From NCBI RefSeq assembly GCF_001418575.1, contig NZ_LIQR01000155.1, positions 1-33,619 of the forward strand: a stretch of DNA of 33,619 nucleotides. The letters run 5' to 3'. The position numbers and the translations under genes were made by a program. The notes beneath the pieces were generated by a model that was given only the letters and a program-made list of their open reading frames with translations, was not told where the DNA came from and did no database searches. Below are positions 33,619-33,619 of the stretch, in pieces. Origin of the DNA: Peterkaempfera griseoplana. GTDB taxonomy: Bacteria > Actinomycetota > Actinomycetes > Streptomycetales > Streptomycetaceae. Positions within the stretch are counted from its first letter, which is position 1; each line of letters opens with the position of its first letter.

Positions 33619-33619
33619 G

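Noticed and set aside
1-33619. CRISPR arrays, rRNA or tRNA genes
   Set aside because: No regularly spaced repeats and no rRNA or tRNA signatures were seen on either strand.

Overview
The window looks like chromosomal DNA from a high-GC actinomycete, most likely Streptomyces or a close relative. The sequence is strongly G/C-rich with G/C at third codon positions. GTG starts are used, several genes appear leaderless (a -10 element 6-7 nt before the start codon), and the gene families are typical of that group: SoxR, F420/LLM enzymes, PIG-L deacetylase and a large serine recombinase. All calls come from reading the sequence; no database search was run.

Left part (1-20545) is an accessory defence island bounded on the right by a large serine recombinase. 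From its inner end it holds first a leftward operon with overlapping start/stop codons: an N6-adenine DNA methyltransferase with a restriction-like N-terminal domain, a type I specificity subunit, a 1469-residue NERD/pseudokinase/kinase/P-loop protein (PglW or MAD6-like), and a partial gene running off the left edge. An AIPR-family protein with an N-terminal nuclease-like motif and a RAMA-like C-terminus lies just upstream on the same strand. The set resembles the methylation-associated defence system (MADS) or Pgl/BREX, but with no HsdR and no separate AAA genes in view. Next comes a graveyard of fragments (tyrosine integrase, transposase, HsdR helicase). Then follows a two-gene module (kinase-SF1 helicase plus PLD nuclease) that matches Mokosh type I. 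Beyond it lie more decayed genes, a 1.4-kb gene-poor stretch and the serine recombinase.

Right part (20669-33619) reads as ordinary chromosome. It holds a flavin reductase, the threonine-degradation pair tdh-kbl followed by a LysR regulator, an F420-type LLM oxidoreductase, a Gfo/Idh/MocA oxidoreductase, a PPOX-fold protein, a PIG-L deacetylase, a stand-alone methionyl-tRNA synthetase, soxR, a split transketolase (two genes) and the C-terminal part of a DHA2 drug exporter.

Two regulatory observations stand out here. The soxR/transketolase intergenic region carries a SoxR operator whose layout is the same as the classical soxS promoter (19-bp spacer), and it would drive a leaderless transketolase mRNA. 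In front of the methionyl-tRNA synthetase is a possible leaderless 17-codon leader peptide with tandem Met codons bulged out of a hairpin, followed by a second hairpin, which suggests attenuation.
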